Below, piece after piece: positions 23,838-35,035 of a stretch of 64,000 nt of DNA. Position 1 is the stretch's first letter. The number at the start of each line of letters is the position of its first letter. The position numbers were made by a program, and so were the translations under genes. This stretch comes from Apoderus coryli (lineage: Eukaryota; Arthropoda; Insecta; Coleoptera; Attelabidae): assembly GCA_911728435.2 (NCBI GenBank), contig OU452212.1:2734563-2798562 (forward strand), given 5' to 3'. The notes under the pieces were generated by a model, which searched no databases, was not told the origin of the DNA, and saw nothing but the letters and a program-made list of their open reading frames with translations.

Positions 23838-24362
23838 CATCTTTGGCCTTCCAAAAAGCTATATGAAGGAAGAACTTCGGAGATGGGAAAAGGAACAACG
23901 TAAGTAAGTAAGTCCTGCTGGAGAAACACTCCAGGCCTAAGACAATCAAAAAGGTTTATCAAACCTTCACAGGCCAACGCAGGGGAGCTTATGCAACTGG
24001 AGAGAAGCGACCTAAGGCGAATTACAGGCCTTTTTACGGGACACCACCCAGTGAAGTACCATCTCAAAAAGATGGACCTAACCGAGAACGACACTTGTCG
24101 GTTTTGCGAAGACGCAACAGAGACAACAGAACACGTGCTCTGTGAATGCATGGCACTTTTCTGCAAAATGCTAAAACACCTTGGAGGGGTGACCTTAACA
24201 CCCGACAAGGCAAGGCATTTAGCCCCCAGAGAAATCATCAACTTTATGAAAAGTGTGGGACAGCTGGGCAATTCATAGATTAGAGTCATTCACAAAAGAT
24301 CTTCTGCAGGTCGAAGTGAGGGGAGGCCAAATCGCCTAAACGACTCCGATGAAACAATCTAC
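23838..24362 (+). mobile_element. LOA/R1-like retroposon 3' fragment, second copy
   Basis: Reads FGLPKSYMKEELRRWEKEQ, then in a shifted frame LERSDLRRITGLFTGHHP and the knuckle CRFCEDATETTEHVLCEC to the stop after GQLGNS at 24276, and a 3' UTR (cattcacaaaagatcttctgc) shared with 17045-17090. It is 5'-truncated at the linker after RNase H. The frameshift is at about 23905. Confidence 0.8.
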
Positions 24363-24399
24363 AATTTACAACAGCCGGTAAATAGTGGTGATTGGGTGT

Positions 24400-24477
24400 G
24401 GCAATTTTGTGACAAGGTTTGCGGCTCGAGGATCGGTCTGTTTAGCCATCTAAGAGTTCACAACAGAAATAGCTGAG
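24400..24477 (+). other. C2H2 zinc-finger-like peptide remnant
   Basis: The frame reads VWQFCDKVCGSRIGLFSHLR followed by VH and a stop at 24475. The C-x(3)-C...GL-x2-H-x3-H spacing resembles the finger found at the end of several retroposon or cellular proteins. Too short to assign. Confidence 0.3.
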
Positions 24478-24799
24478 TTGGAACAATTCATACTCGTTAG
24501 CGAGTGAATGAATCATACGAGTGTATTTGTTGATTTGCGAGTACAAAGATTAGTATGCGTATGCATTAAGTACTGGACATTTGAGAACGATGGTAAGAAA
24601 AAAAGCAGCAAATGAAAGAACATTCAGAGCATCTCGGAAGGGACAATAAATCATTATATGCTAGACCAGGGCCAGGGAACGGTGTGTCACTTCTAGACAT
24701 TCAGTATCTATGATACTCCCATAGAGCGAGTGTGTTTGTTTTCGTTATTTTTATTATCTCTCTGCCGGACTTTATAGTCAATCCCCTCAGATCTTGACG

Positions 24800-26135
24800 T
24801 CACAAAACAGCAATGTCTTTGTACTAGAGGCATGGGCAAGACGGCTCTGGAAATAGTGCCATTGCACCCGAACCAATATGCGTTTAGAAGCGGCATGTCG
24901 ACTGAGACAGCGCTGCATGAGTTAGTTAGTAAGGCAGAATACGCCCTGGAGAGCAGGGAGGTTCTACTTGCAACCTTCCTCGACATACAGGGAGCCTTCG
25001 ATAACGTTTTAAAGAACGCAATCCTAGGAGCACTGAGGCAACGAGGCATCAATGCGACTTGCTGCAGGTGGATAAACTGCATGCTTAAAGGAAGAATGGT
25101 ATGTACTTTAGTAATGGGGATACAATAATAGCTAAGCCTGTACGAGGGTGCCCGCAGGGGGGAGTACTGTCTCCTCTGATGTGGAACCTGGTTATAGACG
25201 ATTTGCTAAAAGTTCTGGACAATGAAGGATTTGGGGTTCTGGGTTTTGCAGATGACCAAGTCATATATGTCCAGGGGAAGTTTAATAGCACAGTAAGGGA
25301 ACGTATGCAACGGGCCCTTCATATACCAACAAACTGGACTTTGGAACAGGGACTAAGAATGAGCCCGTCAAAGTCAGCAACGATCGCTTTCACCAGAAGG
25401 AAGAAAACAGAGGGACTAGGACCACTGTATCTTCAAGGTGATATCGTAAAAATGTCCGGGGAGGTATACTCTCATGGGAAAACATGGGGACTAAATCCAA
25501 AGATGATGCACTGGTTGTACACTGCTCTACTAGTCAAACCCATGATAACATACTCGTCGCTGGTTTGGTGGACGAAGATGAAACAGCATACCGCCATTGC
25601 TGAGTTGGGCAGGGTACAGAGACTTGCCTGCTTAGCTATCACGAGCTATTAGGACTACACCGACAGCGGCAATGGACGTTTGCTGAACCTCCCACCCTTG
25701 CACAGCATGGTAAGGATGGAGGCAGGGGCGGCATTCATTACACTGCGAGGGCTGGTAGGAACTGTACCCACTCATCGGGGACATACCAAAATTGGGGCAT
25801 GTACTGGGGATGGCATCATAGACATGTCCATGGACCACATCAGACCAAAATTTGAATTCGACATAAACTTCTAGGTACATATTATGGACCGAAAAGTTCT
25901 TAATCAAGACTGCATGCGGACACTGAGAGGGATAACCTGGTTTACAGACTTGTCAAAAACCGAAGGTGGAAGTGGTGCAGGAATATATAGTGAGACAACG
26001 AACTCGAATCTAAAATTCTCACTGGGGAAAAACACATCCGTGTTTCAAGCCGAAGTATTTGCAATTTTACAGTGTGCAAGACTAAATAGATTGAGGGCCT
26101 ATACAAATAAGCGAATCAATATATGTAATTTTAAT
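24800..26135 (+). mobile_element. LOA/R1-like retroposon relic (RT plus start of RNase H)
   Basis: RT blocks: NQYAFRSGMSTETALHELV, LATFLDIQGAFDN, RGCPQGGVLSPLMWNLVIDD, GFADDQVIYVQGK (catalytic DD), then a thumb-like GLNPKMMHWLYTALLVKPM. After a stop near 25650, RNase H starts: WFTDLSKTEGGSGAGIYSE and FQAEVFAILQCA, ending at about 26130 before the later RNase H residues. The frame changes near 25110 and 25650. Truncated at both ends. Its right end abuts the hAT relic. Confidence 0.85.
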
Positions 26136-26149
26136 TTGTAATAGCTGTT

Positions 26150-26820
26150 TTGAAAGTATATAAAATGAAACGACACTATGAATCGAAAGATTTTCAAAAT
26201 TACTCTAAATATACAGGAAGTTGACGGACGAAAAAGTTTGAAGCGCGGACTGAAATCTCTGAAATCTTTGTTTACCAAATCGAATACTGAACAACAACAG
26301 CTTTCGTGTCGCTCCTGAATTCGAAAAACGTAGAAATCCATTCACCGATTGAGAAATGATAAAAGAATGCTTGATTGGAGTAGCTGAAAAAATATGCATC
26401 GAAAAGGTAAATTTAATTAAGTGTCATTTTGTCAGCAGCTTGGAGCGTGCAAGACATCGCAGAAAATATATCATCTCAACTGTCTTTTTATTCGCGGAAT
26501 ATTTAGAAGTTATGGAGTGTATGAAGCACTTCTTGATATTGATAGTATTCAAGGCACGACAACTGGGAAAGATATTTTTAAGGAAGACGGGAGACAAAAA
26601 TATGTGTGGTAAAAATAAACGAGTGGTTTCAAAGGTTGTAGAAAATGATGTTGGTTCAAAATCATTAGTCTTGCATTGTATCATTCATCAACAGTCTTTG
26701 TGCGCAAAATATTTGGATATGTCTGAAGTTGTTAATTTCATCAGATCCATTGGGCTGAATCAGCGACAATTCCGCGAGTTTATTGACTCTTTTAATAATT
26801 GGCAGGTACAAGTAAAATTG
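26150..26820 (+). pseudogene. hAT transposase relic (GTF2IRD2/Charlie-like)
   Basis: In shifting frames: MKRHYESKDFQNYSKYTG, KSLFTKSNTEQQQ, VAEKICIEKVNL, LFIRGIFRSYGVYEALLDID followed by GTTTGKDIFKED, MCGKNKRVVSKV, LHCIIHQQSLCAKYLDM and VVNFIRSIGLNQRQFREFI. This order is that of the hAT-type proteins annotated as general transcription factor II-I repeat domain-containing protein 2-like. At least four frame changes and stops show it is dead. Confidence 0.75.
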
Positions 26821-27583
26821 ATCCACAACTACAAACTATTGTCGGTGGCAAATCACAATTACATAAATCTCGATATAGTGTTTTTTGTTTTACTGTGATT
26901 AGTGCGATTCATTTCAATTATTTGTTAGTTATTAATATGCTTAACACACTACATGAGTTAAGTTTTCTGCGTCATCATTTCTTGCAAGTAAAAAAAAAAC
27001 ACGAGTAATTATCATTCTGTGTTTTCTTCTGCAACTTATTACAGCAATATTAACAACAATAAGACATTGGCTGTCGCGGACCAGATTGATGACACTAGTC
27101 TTAAGCTGTCGCAGGTCGGATTGATGGCATGGAGGGTCGATAGAACTTTAACAGGTCAACGTTATTTGCAATTTTTTACGAAATCAATTTGTTCCTAATT
27201 TATGTTGTACCTATAATTCCAAATGCTCACAAGAGGGTGGACATTTTTACTCTCACAGATGTCCTTAACTTTAGTAACGTTTCATTCACGCCAACCTTCT
27301 TTGAAGATTTCCTAAAGTCCATCAACTAAAAATTGTTCAATTTTAAAAGTTCATGGCTACCTACTTTAAGATGGGGTCTTAAGATTCCGAAACATGTATG
27401 TGAACCGTCTGAAGACCGGTCAAAAGACGAGAATAGATTGTCTTTCATTTATCTTGTGTTTGCTGCTTGCAATGAGAAATAACAATGCATTGTGGCAGTC
27501 TGTAGTTTGTGTTGTTTTTAAATTGAAGATCTGAGACGTAGCACTGCACACAGAACGCGAACGCTGAAAGAGATTTCCTCTAT
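26821..27583. other. No gene; degenerate hammerhead-like repeat at 27365-27440
   Basis: Around 27366 aagatggggtcttaagattc is followed by cgaaacatgt, similar in layout to the repeat at 1733-1830 (hairpin, GAAAC, palindromic ACATGT, then a ctttcattta tail), but CTGATGA is lost. Nothing else recognised. Confidence 0.3.
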
Positions 27584-27660
27584 GTGCCAGGTTAGTTCAA
27601 TTTGTTAGAACACCTGACCGGCAATAGGGAGATGTAGTGTTCGAATCCCACTTGTGACAC
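27584..27660 (+). ncRNA. Degenerate tRNA-like unit (tRNA pseudogene or SINE head)
   Basis: A 77-nt stretch has tRNA order: A-box-like ttagttcaatttgttagaac, an anticodon arm cctga-ccggcaa-taggg (anticodon would be GGC; U33 is C), and a B box gttcgaatccc at 27639-27649. End segments gtgccag and gtgacac are partly complementary, and a T5 run follows at about 27666. Mismatches in the anticodon and T stems argue against a working tRNA. It may be the promoter head of a SINE. Confidence 0.4.
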
Positions 27661-28264
27661 GGAATTTTTGTTTCAGTGCCTAAACAACATTAGTCTATTT
27701 GACTTTTCTTTATTTATATTATACAGTGTCAACAACTTATGTTCCGGAATTCACTATACTAATTATTGTTTGGGTAAGGATAGAGTCTACTAAATTAATC
27801 CATTAAATAAATAAATAAAATCCTTAAATTACAAATGATACCCTTAACGGTAGGTCTCCAGAAGCATGGAAATAATGTCAATAATAAATTCATTAAAACC
27901 AGCTTCTGCTATTCAGAAGTTTTTGAGTGATTTAAACTGAAAAGTGTATTCAAAGAAAATTTCCTCGTGAATATTTACGGCATTTGAATACGAGAAAAGG
28001 CCCGAAAGCAGATATACATCTGCTATGAAAAATTCAGTGGCGTCCTACTCAAATTGATTATATTTCTATTATACATCTTAATCGAATGTATTGCAACGAG
28101 AATTTTATAAACAAGTTCACGTAACCTGACTCTTTTTTTTTGTTGGGTCTGTGCGAGATATTGTTTTGAGGATGCAACTGAAAACCTACATCTTGAACAA
28201 CTGATTTTTGTTGACGTTCGAGGTGTTATTCTTAGTTTGCACAATAAAAATTCTTGTGATGTCT
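27661..28264. other. No gene recognised
   Basis: AT-rich, with no coding motif or paired repeat noted. Confidence 0.4.
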
Positions 28265-28440
28265 TTGGATTCAATAGGCGAATTCTGTATTCTAATTAAA
28301 TTGTGGTTGGAACAGTATCTTTACCCATCTATCTTGAGAACTTTTAAGGTTATTCCAATTCATAAGAAGAAAGGCACGGTCCAGGACAAATCAAACTACA
28401 AGTCGATTTCTAATCTGTCGCGTATTTGGCATTAACATTG
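28265..28440 (+). mobile_element. Short retroposon RT fragment
   Basis: The frame reads YLYPSILRTFKVIPIHKKKG and then NYKSISNLSRIW, the first RT block (normally VIPIHKKG...NYRPIS.L) of Jockey/CR1-like elements. No further RT blocks follow. Confidence 0.6.
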
Positions 28441-28639
28441 TCAAAATAATGTATTAATAAGGATGACACATGTCAAAAGCGAAAAGCAAATATCAATTTA
28501 TTGTCTGGTAATTAAGATTTATCAAAATTCCTGATGAACTAAAAAAATATTACAGGAATTAAAAGCTTTAAAATTACAGAAGACAAACTGTCAAAATGTT
28601 CATTAGTTACGAAACATTTGGAGGTTAATCTCGCAATTA

Positions 28640-28741
28640 ACTGTCAGTAGTAATACCCCTAGGGTCTTGATAATATCGAGATAATTTTGTCATAGAGAAT
28701 GCCGAAAGCGTGTTGCTTGATAATAGCCCAAGGCCGCAGGC
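28640..28741 (+). repeat. About 100-bp fragment, inverted partner of 31720-31822
   Basis: From gtaataccc to aaggccgcagg this matches the complement of 31720-31822 with few differences. In the partner it encodes the RT segment ENAESVLLDNSPRPQA. Here similarity ends at 28741 and non-matching sequence follows. Confidence 0.75.
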
Positions 28742-31154
28742 CAAATTAAACTCGTTTCAGCATTCAGTTCGTATTCTCTGGTCGCACAAAACTCGAGAAA
28801 TATTTTGGAATAGCCGAACAGGGCATGCACTTTCGTTTGCAATATTTGGAACAAGCCACTTACTACTCGTATTTGTACAACTTTTCGATCCTCCTTGGCA
28901 TGTTTTACTGAATATTGAATTGTATTCAATTCTGTTGGTTGGCGTTCCATCATTATTTTTCTCAATCGTGAAATAATCTATAAGGCGATCAGCTGGTTCA
29001 CCACCTCGCCAAGCTACCTCAACAGCTACAATATGGTAAAAAAATTTTGATTCTATTTTTTGGTATATTATTAGATATACCTAATATCACTAATTGCATC
29101 GTTAGATGCAATACCAAACCTTCGCGACATTTTTAAACCAGTTGTCAATTTGACGTTTAATTAATTTTTAATAAAAAAAACACCAAACTGAAAACACCAC
29201 ATGTAGGGTATTATCGCTGTAATCCAGAGGTGATTGGATGAAATTTGACACATGACTTAAAATTAAGTAATTTGATTGATTACTATATTTCGTAAAAAAT
29301 TATCAATAAAAATGTTAGTCTGACAGTCTTATTGTAATTGAAGTGTTTGAGACATGTTTCAAGGGTCTATACCCGATCCTCTGTCACAAAATACAAACTT
29401 AAACTAGCAATAATTATAAAAGTCTCATCTTATAACCTTCAAATCATACACCTAAATAATAATACTTAATAATAAAAAAAAGTAACGACACTGGTTTAAT
29501 GAAAATCTGCAAAAGAAACTTTGCCAAATGAAATAGGGTGACGTGCTGTTCTTCCAGTTGAAGAAACACCTTTGGGAAATGTGTAAAAGTTAATAATAAT
29601 AATTGCGAAAAAGTTTAAGTTTGCCTTATTTTCATGGTCTGCGTCTTGTCATTTTATTTACGTGCTCACGTTTCACATCTTTACTGTGTTGTTTTAGTTT
29701 AGTAGAGCTTAGGGCGGCACTTCCTTCATAGTGTTCTCCAATTATTTTTATACAGGGCGTCCCCCCCTGCTGGAATAAGAACAATAGGACAGTTATGAAA
29801 ATTAAGGGGTATACTAAGGTCAGGTTTCAAAATGATCACACTTCCGGATATACCGTAAGTGGATATCAACTTGTTTATTTCAAATAGAACACTCTGTATG
29901 TTATTACATTTTGGGATTGCGCGTAAAATTCGAGATATAATTTATGTATAATATATTATACCTAAGTCTGGCTGTTTTTGAAATATATAAGGTTTTATGT
30001 CAAAAATGACGTTTCAAGGTCGACAACAGTGGTGGTGCATAGAGGAAAATGTATTTTTTTTAATAACACACAATGCATACGCTGAAACATGAATCATACT
30101 AATTTAAATCAATTTTTCTTAAAAACGGTGCACAATTGGTCTATGAAATTGTACCTTATTTTTGTAAAACAGTGTGGTCTATTAAAATCGAGTTTTAAAA
30201 CTGCTAAAAATCCTTTCACAAAAAAGTTGGGGCAATATTTCCCCATGCCCCTCCCTGTTTTACCCGCTTATTAGCAGTTCAAAAAACTAAAAATACCTGC
30301 AGCGTTTAAGGGATAAAACGCTTGGAAGACGTACAAAATTTCATTAGATTATCTTCAAAGGTTTCGTCAATATTATCAAAAAAACCACCATCGGTACCTC
30401 AACTTTAACAGCCTGTATCTTGAAATCCAACAATTTTTCGACCTATGCACTGAAAAAAATATTGTACGTAAAACCAATGAATGGTTGTCATCAATATTTT
30501 GAACATTAATATTATGAATTGGTCACTGTTACAATGAATTTTGATCATAAATTAATAATTTCATACATAGAAACAATGTACGATGAAACATTAATCAATA
30601 AATGCAAGACATCGAAAATTTATGTTTTTTTTCATCAATATAATGTCACTATTTATTGCTTCAATGTTTTAAATTTATTAATTTATGCTCTTCGCCTTTA
30701 AAACAATAATTTGTAAATCATACACTTATGAACAGCGAACATAAAAACTAATAAACGATCATCGTTGATTCAATGGATGCTAAGCATTAATTTTACGAAC
30801 CTAACCATTAAATTCTGAATAACGCGCGCAAATCAATGCACCCGGACCATAGACTGAATACTCAAAACATTGACATTATGACATTCTCATAGACTTTTTG
30901 TTTACGCGTCCTTTTTGTTTTGTTTAGTTAAATGTATACAGTTGAAAAGTGAAGTGTGTTCCTAAATCTATTTTTAAAATTTGTTCCCAAATAATACAAC
31001 AAAAAATGTAGAAATATAAGGTAAGTAGTAATCCTTTTATATAAGTACCATTTAGTAAAGTACAAAACTAAAGTCAGTTTAAAACGAAAAAAAAAACACA
31101 GTGCGGTATTCCTTTGTAATGTTGAAAACCCGCTGATACGAGGGGAGAAATTTT
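28742..31154. other. No gene recognised
   Basis: AT-rich. A terminus tacagggcgtcc occurs at 29752, and caaatagaacactctgta at 29882. A 92-codon frame (28965-28690, - strand) overlaps the retroposon fragment and shows no family motif. Confidence 0.35.
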
Positions 31155-31310
31155 ATGGCCAGTGGAAAGATAAGCCATTTAAAGTACACAATAAAAGACT
31201 CTCAAGAATCTTTTTTATTTTGTGCTAAAACAGTTCAAGAAATAGAAGAGCATATAATAAACCTTAAAGGAAGAAAATCTGCAATTCAACCGTACTTATG
31301 GGTTCTATAA
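31155..31310 (+). CDS. 51-codon open frame, unknown
   Basis: Starts MASGKISHLKYTIKDSQESF, continues FCAKTVQEIEEHIINLKGRK and ends at TAA. The composition is charged and protein-like, with a helix-like EIEEHIINLK stretch. I do not recognise it. It could be an ORF fragment of a transposon or a lone exon (no donor needed, since it ends in a stop). Confidence 0.25.
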   Translation: MASGKISHLKYTIKDSQESFLFCAKTVQEIEEHIINLKGRKSAIQPYLWVL

Positions 31311-31429
31311 GTCTATTCTAAAGGCGCACACTGTTTACTTAAAAACCTGTTATTTTGATTAATAATAATAATATAATAAATGACTTTATTGAGAACTTAG
31401 AAAAGTTACACAAAAGGCGAAGTCGATGC

Positions 31430-31822
31430 ACAGCCTCCTAGCTTAACATATTAGCAATACTAAAGATAACTGCATAATAATAACAACAACAAAAACCCTG
31501 ATACATAAAAAAGGCAATGATTCCTGGATGCCCTGCGGCACTACGCAATGTCCTGGGCCCAGACACTGCCGTTCCCAAAATGACAACCTGACTTTTATCA
31601 TTCACATATGTTCCGAGTAGAGACACAGCAGACTCCCCAAAGCCCAGGTAACCCACAATGGCCAGCAACAAACCATGACCAATGCGGTCAAATGCCCCTT
31701 GCGTAGTCCAACAGCAGCAATGCCTGCGGCCTTGGGCTATTATCAAGCAACACGCTTTCGGCATTCTCTATGACAAAATTATCTCGGTATTATCAAGACC
31801 CTAAGGGTATTACTACTGAAAA
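31430..31822 (-). mobile_element. Retroposon RT relic
   Basis: Leftward from about 31770: AESVLLDNSPRPQA, LLLLDY (broken), AFDRIGHGLLLAIVGYLGFG and LLGTYVNDKSQVV, the RT palm region of a CR1/L2-like element. The expected PQGS box is lost in the shifted frames near 31540. The right end pairs with the inverted fragment at 28640-28741. Confidence 0.65.
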
Positions 31823-32383
31823 GACACCCAGTGGTGTCCGAGATGACTCAAACTGTATCAAGAAATAAATCTCTGACTTTCATTTACACATAGTTTATTA
31901 CCCAAGCTTGTATAGCACCGCAAATGGATCAAACCTGGTAGAAAACGATAAAACCATCACCGTGCATCAGTTGCAGACATCCTCATACACAGGAAAACCG
32001 GGAATCATAAATATCGAAAAGTCATTTACACGTGTAGATCCCTACCTATACATGCTAGCGACCTGTTGTTGTTGTCGTTCTCGTTTTGCCTTGGCTTGAT
32101 ATATTTTTTTCCAACGCTGAACCTCGTTTTGCAGTCGTCAGACTTATGATGTCGTTACAGCAGGAACAGAAGTATGTTATGCATTTCGAAAATGGAAATT
32201 CCAAAGGCTACATAAATATATAACGTGCCCATATATAAATGATTTTGTTGCAGTGTATAGGTATGCAGTTTTATTACCTTTTTGTTTCCTATGCTTGTTC
32301 TATATCAGAGTATCTGGATTACTTACAGTGCTAACTGAAAATTGATTTTGAAAATTGAAGTTGCAGTCTAATGAGGGTTTACG
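31823..32383. other. No gene recognised
   Basis: Possible continuation of retroposon debris around 31890-32100 (an open frame with no clear motif). Otherwise nothing. Confidence 0.3.
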
Positions 32384-33089
32384 CAGTGGCGGCTCGTGAG
32401 GTCTCAAAGAGGTGGGGCACAACAAGGTGGAAATAAGGCAATAAATAATAATAAAAATAAAATTTTTCAAGAAAATCGTCCCGTGCGGCTATTATCGAGA
32501 GTTAATTTTTTAATTTTAAGTAATTTACGTTAGGAAATAAGTTACACACAGTTTTAATATCTTCATTTGGAAAGACGGTTCGATATTCACCAAATCTTTC
32601 AGTTTCAAATAAATTGCAACAGTTAGGTGTCCATTATAGTAATTCGATCCTCAAAGGTTAATTTAACATAATTTACATTTATATATTGCACTGAATTCAT
32701 CTTTACTATTGTAATTGTTCAAAATCAAAACATTCACTTTAGAATACTCAAAAAGCGCGATCGCGAAAACAAAAACAACAACACCACACGCACAAATTTT
32801 ATTCGTATAGACTGATGGGTATATTGTTACTAGCGTATAGCGTAGCGATGCATTGTTGTCTCTGTTTGTCGCACGCGATAGGAAAGAAAACAATAGAGGC
32901 ACAAACATGTTTTGTCCAAGAGCATTGTAATATGTACTAAGACCTACGCTCTGTTTCATTAGGGTGAATAGACGCGCTGCAAGAGTGATTATAGCATAGA
33001 CAGGGCCGTCTTCGAATCAAATTTGCAAATGTAACATTTTATAGGGAATTCTAACGTGCCCACGTGCCCTTATGGATCAACCGCCACTG
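32384..33089. mobile_element. Deletion-derived hAT element, 706 bp, 8-bp target duplication
   Basis: Ends are CAGTGGCGGCTCGTG (left) and the complement of CAGTGGCGGTTGATCC (right). GGTTTACG is duplicated at 32376-32383 and 33090-33097. CAGTGGCG ends with 8-bp duplications are typical of hAT transposons. The - strand near 32480-32640 still reads TVFPNEDIKTVCNLFP and then a KNELSII segment, like the C-terminal dimerisation region of hAT transposases. The rest is deleted, so it cannot move by itself. Confidence 0.88.
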
Positions 33090-33382
33090 GGTTTACGTAC
33101 ATTCTGTGTACGGTTAATCCAGAATTGATAACTTTGTCCAGTATTGCTAATTTTCTTTGAGATTTCTGGTACATTCCTGGAGTGGGTCGTTAAGGATAGT
33201 TTCTTAAGTCTTGAATGAGAGCGTCTTATACCAAACAACGCCTTATTTAATAAAAATATTTTTCTTCATAGTAGTTCATATTTTTTTTACCAGCAAAATT
33301 TGTTTATCAAGAATAACCGTTTCCGTATCTTTCAATTTTTGTTCAATTTGTCCTCTCATCCGTGGACATACTGTATACTATA

Positions 33383-33780
33383 TACAGGGTGTCTTAGCCC
33401 ATACGAAACAAGGCAATTTAAAGGCATTTCTGGTTTGAGAAGGACAAAACAGCGAAACACGCCAAGATGGTTTTCGAACGGGAACTAAGATCCGACTATT
33501 TTTGAAGTCCCAAATTCAAACCCCACACGGGGATGACATCCACCCTTAAAATTAATATTAAATAGAATGCGGTGTCGAGTAGCACATTATTTGAAAGGTT
33601 ATTAAAGAGTCTTCTCAACGGCGCGTGTTATTTTTGGAATTTTTTTGACATTTTTCCAAGAAAGTTTATTTACTTGGAGATGGTTCGGCCAAATGTCAAA
33701 AGCAGTCATATTGCAACAGCTCCTCCTACTCAGTCGTTATCGAATATCTCACATACAGGGTGTCCAACTTCCAACTATAA
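33383..33780 (+). repeat. Repeat with ACAGGGTGTC at both ends in direct orientation
   Basis: atacagggtgtcttag at 33381 and acatacagggtgtccaac at 33753 bound about 380 bp without coding motifs. The direct orientation suggests two abutting insertions or one tandem unit. Confidence 0.4.
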
Positions 33781-33829
33781 CTTATAGTAAAAAAACAAAA
33801 TTCTCAATCTACAAAATTATTTAAGTTTA

Positions 33830-33995
33830 AGCTCATCCACAAAAGGTATTAGCAAGCATCTGAATATGTCATTCACGAATGTATTAAACAACAGAGGACT
33901 CAGATGTGATTCCTGAGGCACACCTGACGCAACCTGAATGGCGAAAGACTTGAAATTGCTTCTAACGAATGCGACAAAGACCCTGAAAGGCTATA
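33830..33995 (-). mobile_element. Short retroposon RT fragment
   Basis: On the - strand: VFVAFVRSNFKSFAIQVASG, then VPQESHLSPLLFNTFVNDIF, the RT core normally read as GVPQGS.L.PLLF..F.NDI. Fragment only. Confidence 0.6.
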
Positions 33996-35035
33996 CTTCA
34001 ACCTGTAATAAAAAGAAATGATGCATCGATGTGTGAGATCGACAAAAACATACTGTGTATGTGTGAGCGACAAAATAACGAGTGTGTTTGAAGCTCAATT
34101 CGGTGTGAAAAAGTGATTTGGGGCGCAAATGGGGGGGGGGGTTGTAGTGGCAGGGAAAAAGAGACAAACAAATGACATGCAACAAAGTGTGACACATATA
34201 CCTATTACAGATTAGGGCTTATATGGATAAGGAATCGAGACATATGCGCGCATATTATCAACGTACATCCCTTGAAGGCATTAGTTACAACTGAGCTGAA
34301 ACGATCATGTGGTGGAATGTTGTGAAACAGGGTGATAATATTACACTGGCGATCAAAAAATTTAGGTCACTTAGGAAATTAGAAAAAATCGTTTGTCGAT
34401 TGTAATAACCAGTTTCAAAAGTCGAAACGACAACCAAAGTCTTGTTCTGTGAGAAACTCCGAGTGCTTGCACCAATCCTGAGCGACCTGAACAACTCCTT
34501 CTTTGAAATGGTCTCTGAATGCTTCGACTCGTTCGTAAATGATTTGCCAATGTTACAATTTTTTCTTATAGGATCGCCTTTGCGGAGATCTAAGCACATA
34601 GATCCTTGAGGCTATTATACTTTTGTTTCTAAAATGAAAACACTGTATATTGCGTATAATAATCACACCAACCGTATACCTACTAAAGCAAAATATTTAA
34701 GGATAGAGAAAATAAGGGTTTCGTGCCCTATGTCTCTACAGCTAATATATAGAGCATACCCGTTTTATATATATATATAAGCAACTGGTCCCCGGGGAAA
34801 CATAGAGAATCAACTGGCCCGGCCAAGATTTGCTTTTGAACGCCAGATAATGAAGCACAATTATTCAAATAAAATAATGAAGTTTTAAGCTTAATTATTC
34901 AGGAATGTGAAAGAGAGAAATTTACACACATGTTGCTGATAAATTTAGAAGTACTTAACTCCTATCTTTCATCAATAATCAATGAAAATTGTCTGTTTTT
35001 TGTTAAAAAATATGGCAAAAATTACATTATTTAGG
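33996..35035. other. No gene recognised; G10 tract at 34130
   Basis: Contains a run of ten G (around 34130-34140) next to C-poor, purine-rich sequence and a short TA microsatellite at about 34768. No coding motif. Confidence 0.35.

Noticed and set aside
23756..24289. 177-codon - strand frame
   Set aside because: Antisense of the RNase H/zinc-knuckle retroposon fragment; the same antisense reading appears at 17089-17466.
24708..25082. 124-codon - strand frame
   Set aside because: Antisense of the LOA/R1-like RT.
26424..26684. 86-codon - strand frame
   Set aside because: Shadow of the hAT transposase relic on the other strand.
28690..28965. 91-codon - strand frame (RKIMMERQPTELNTIQYSVK)
   Set aside because: Its end overlaps the retroposon fragment in the wrong frame and I see no family motif; not supported as a gene.
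34129..34140. G10 run as a G-quadruplex
   Set aside because: A single homopolymer without the four separated G-tracts needed; may also be sequencing-sensitive.
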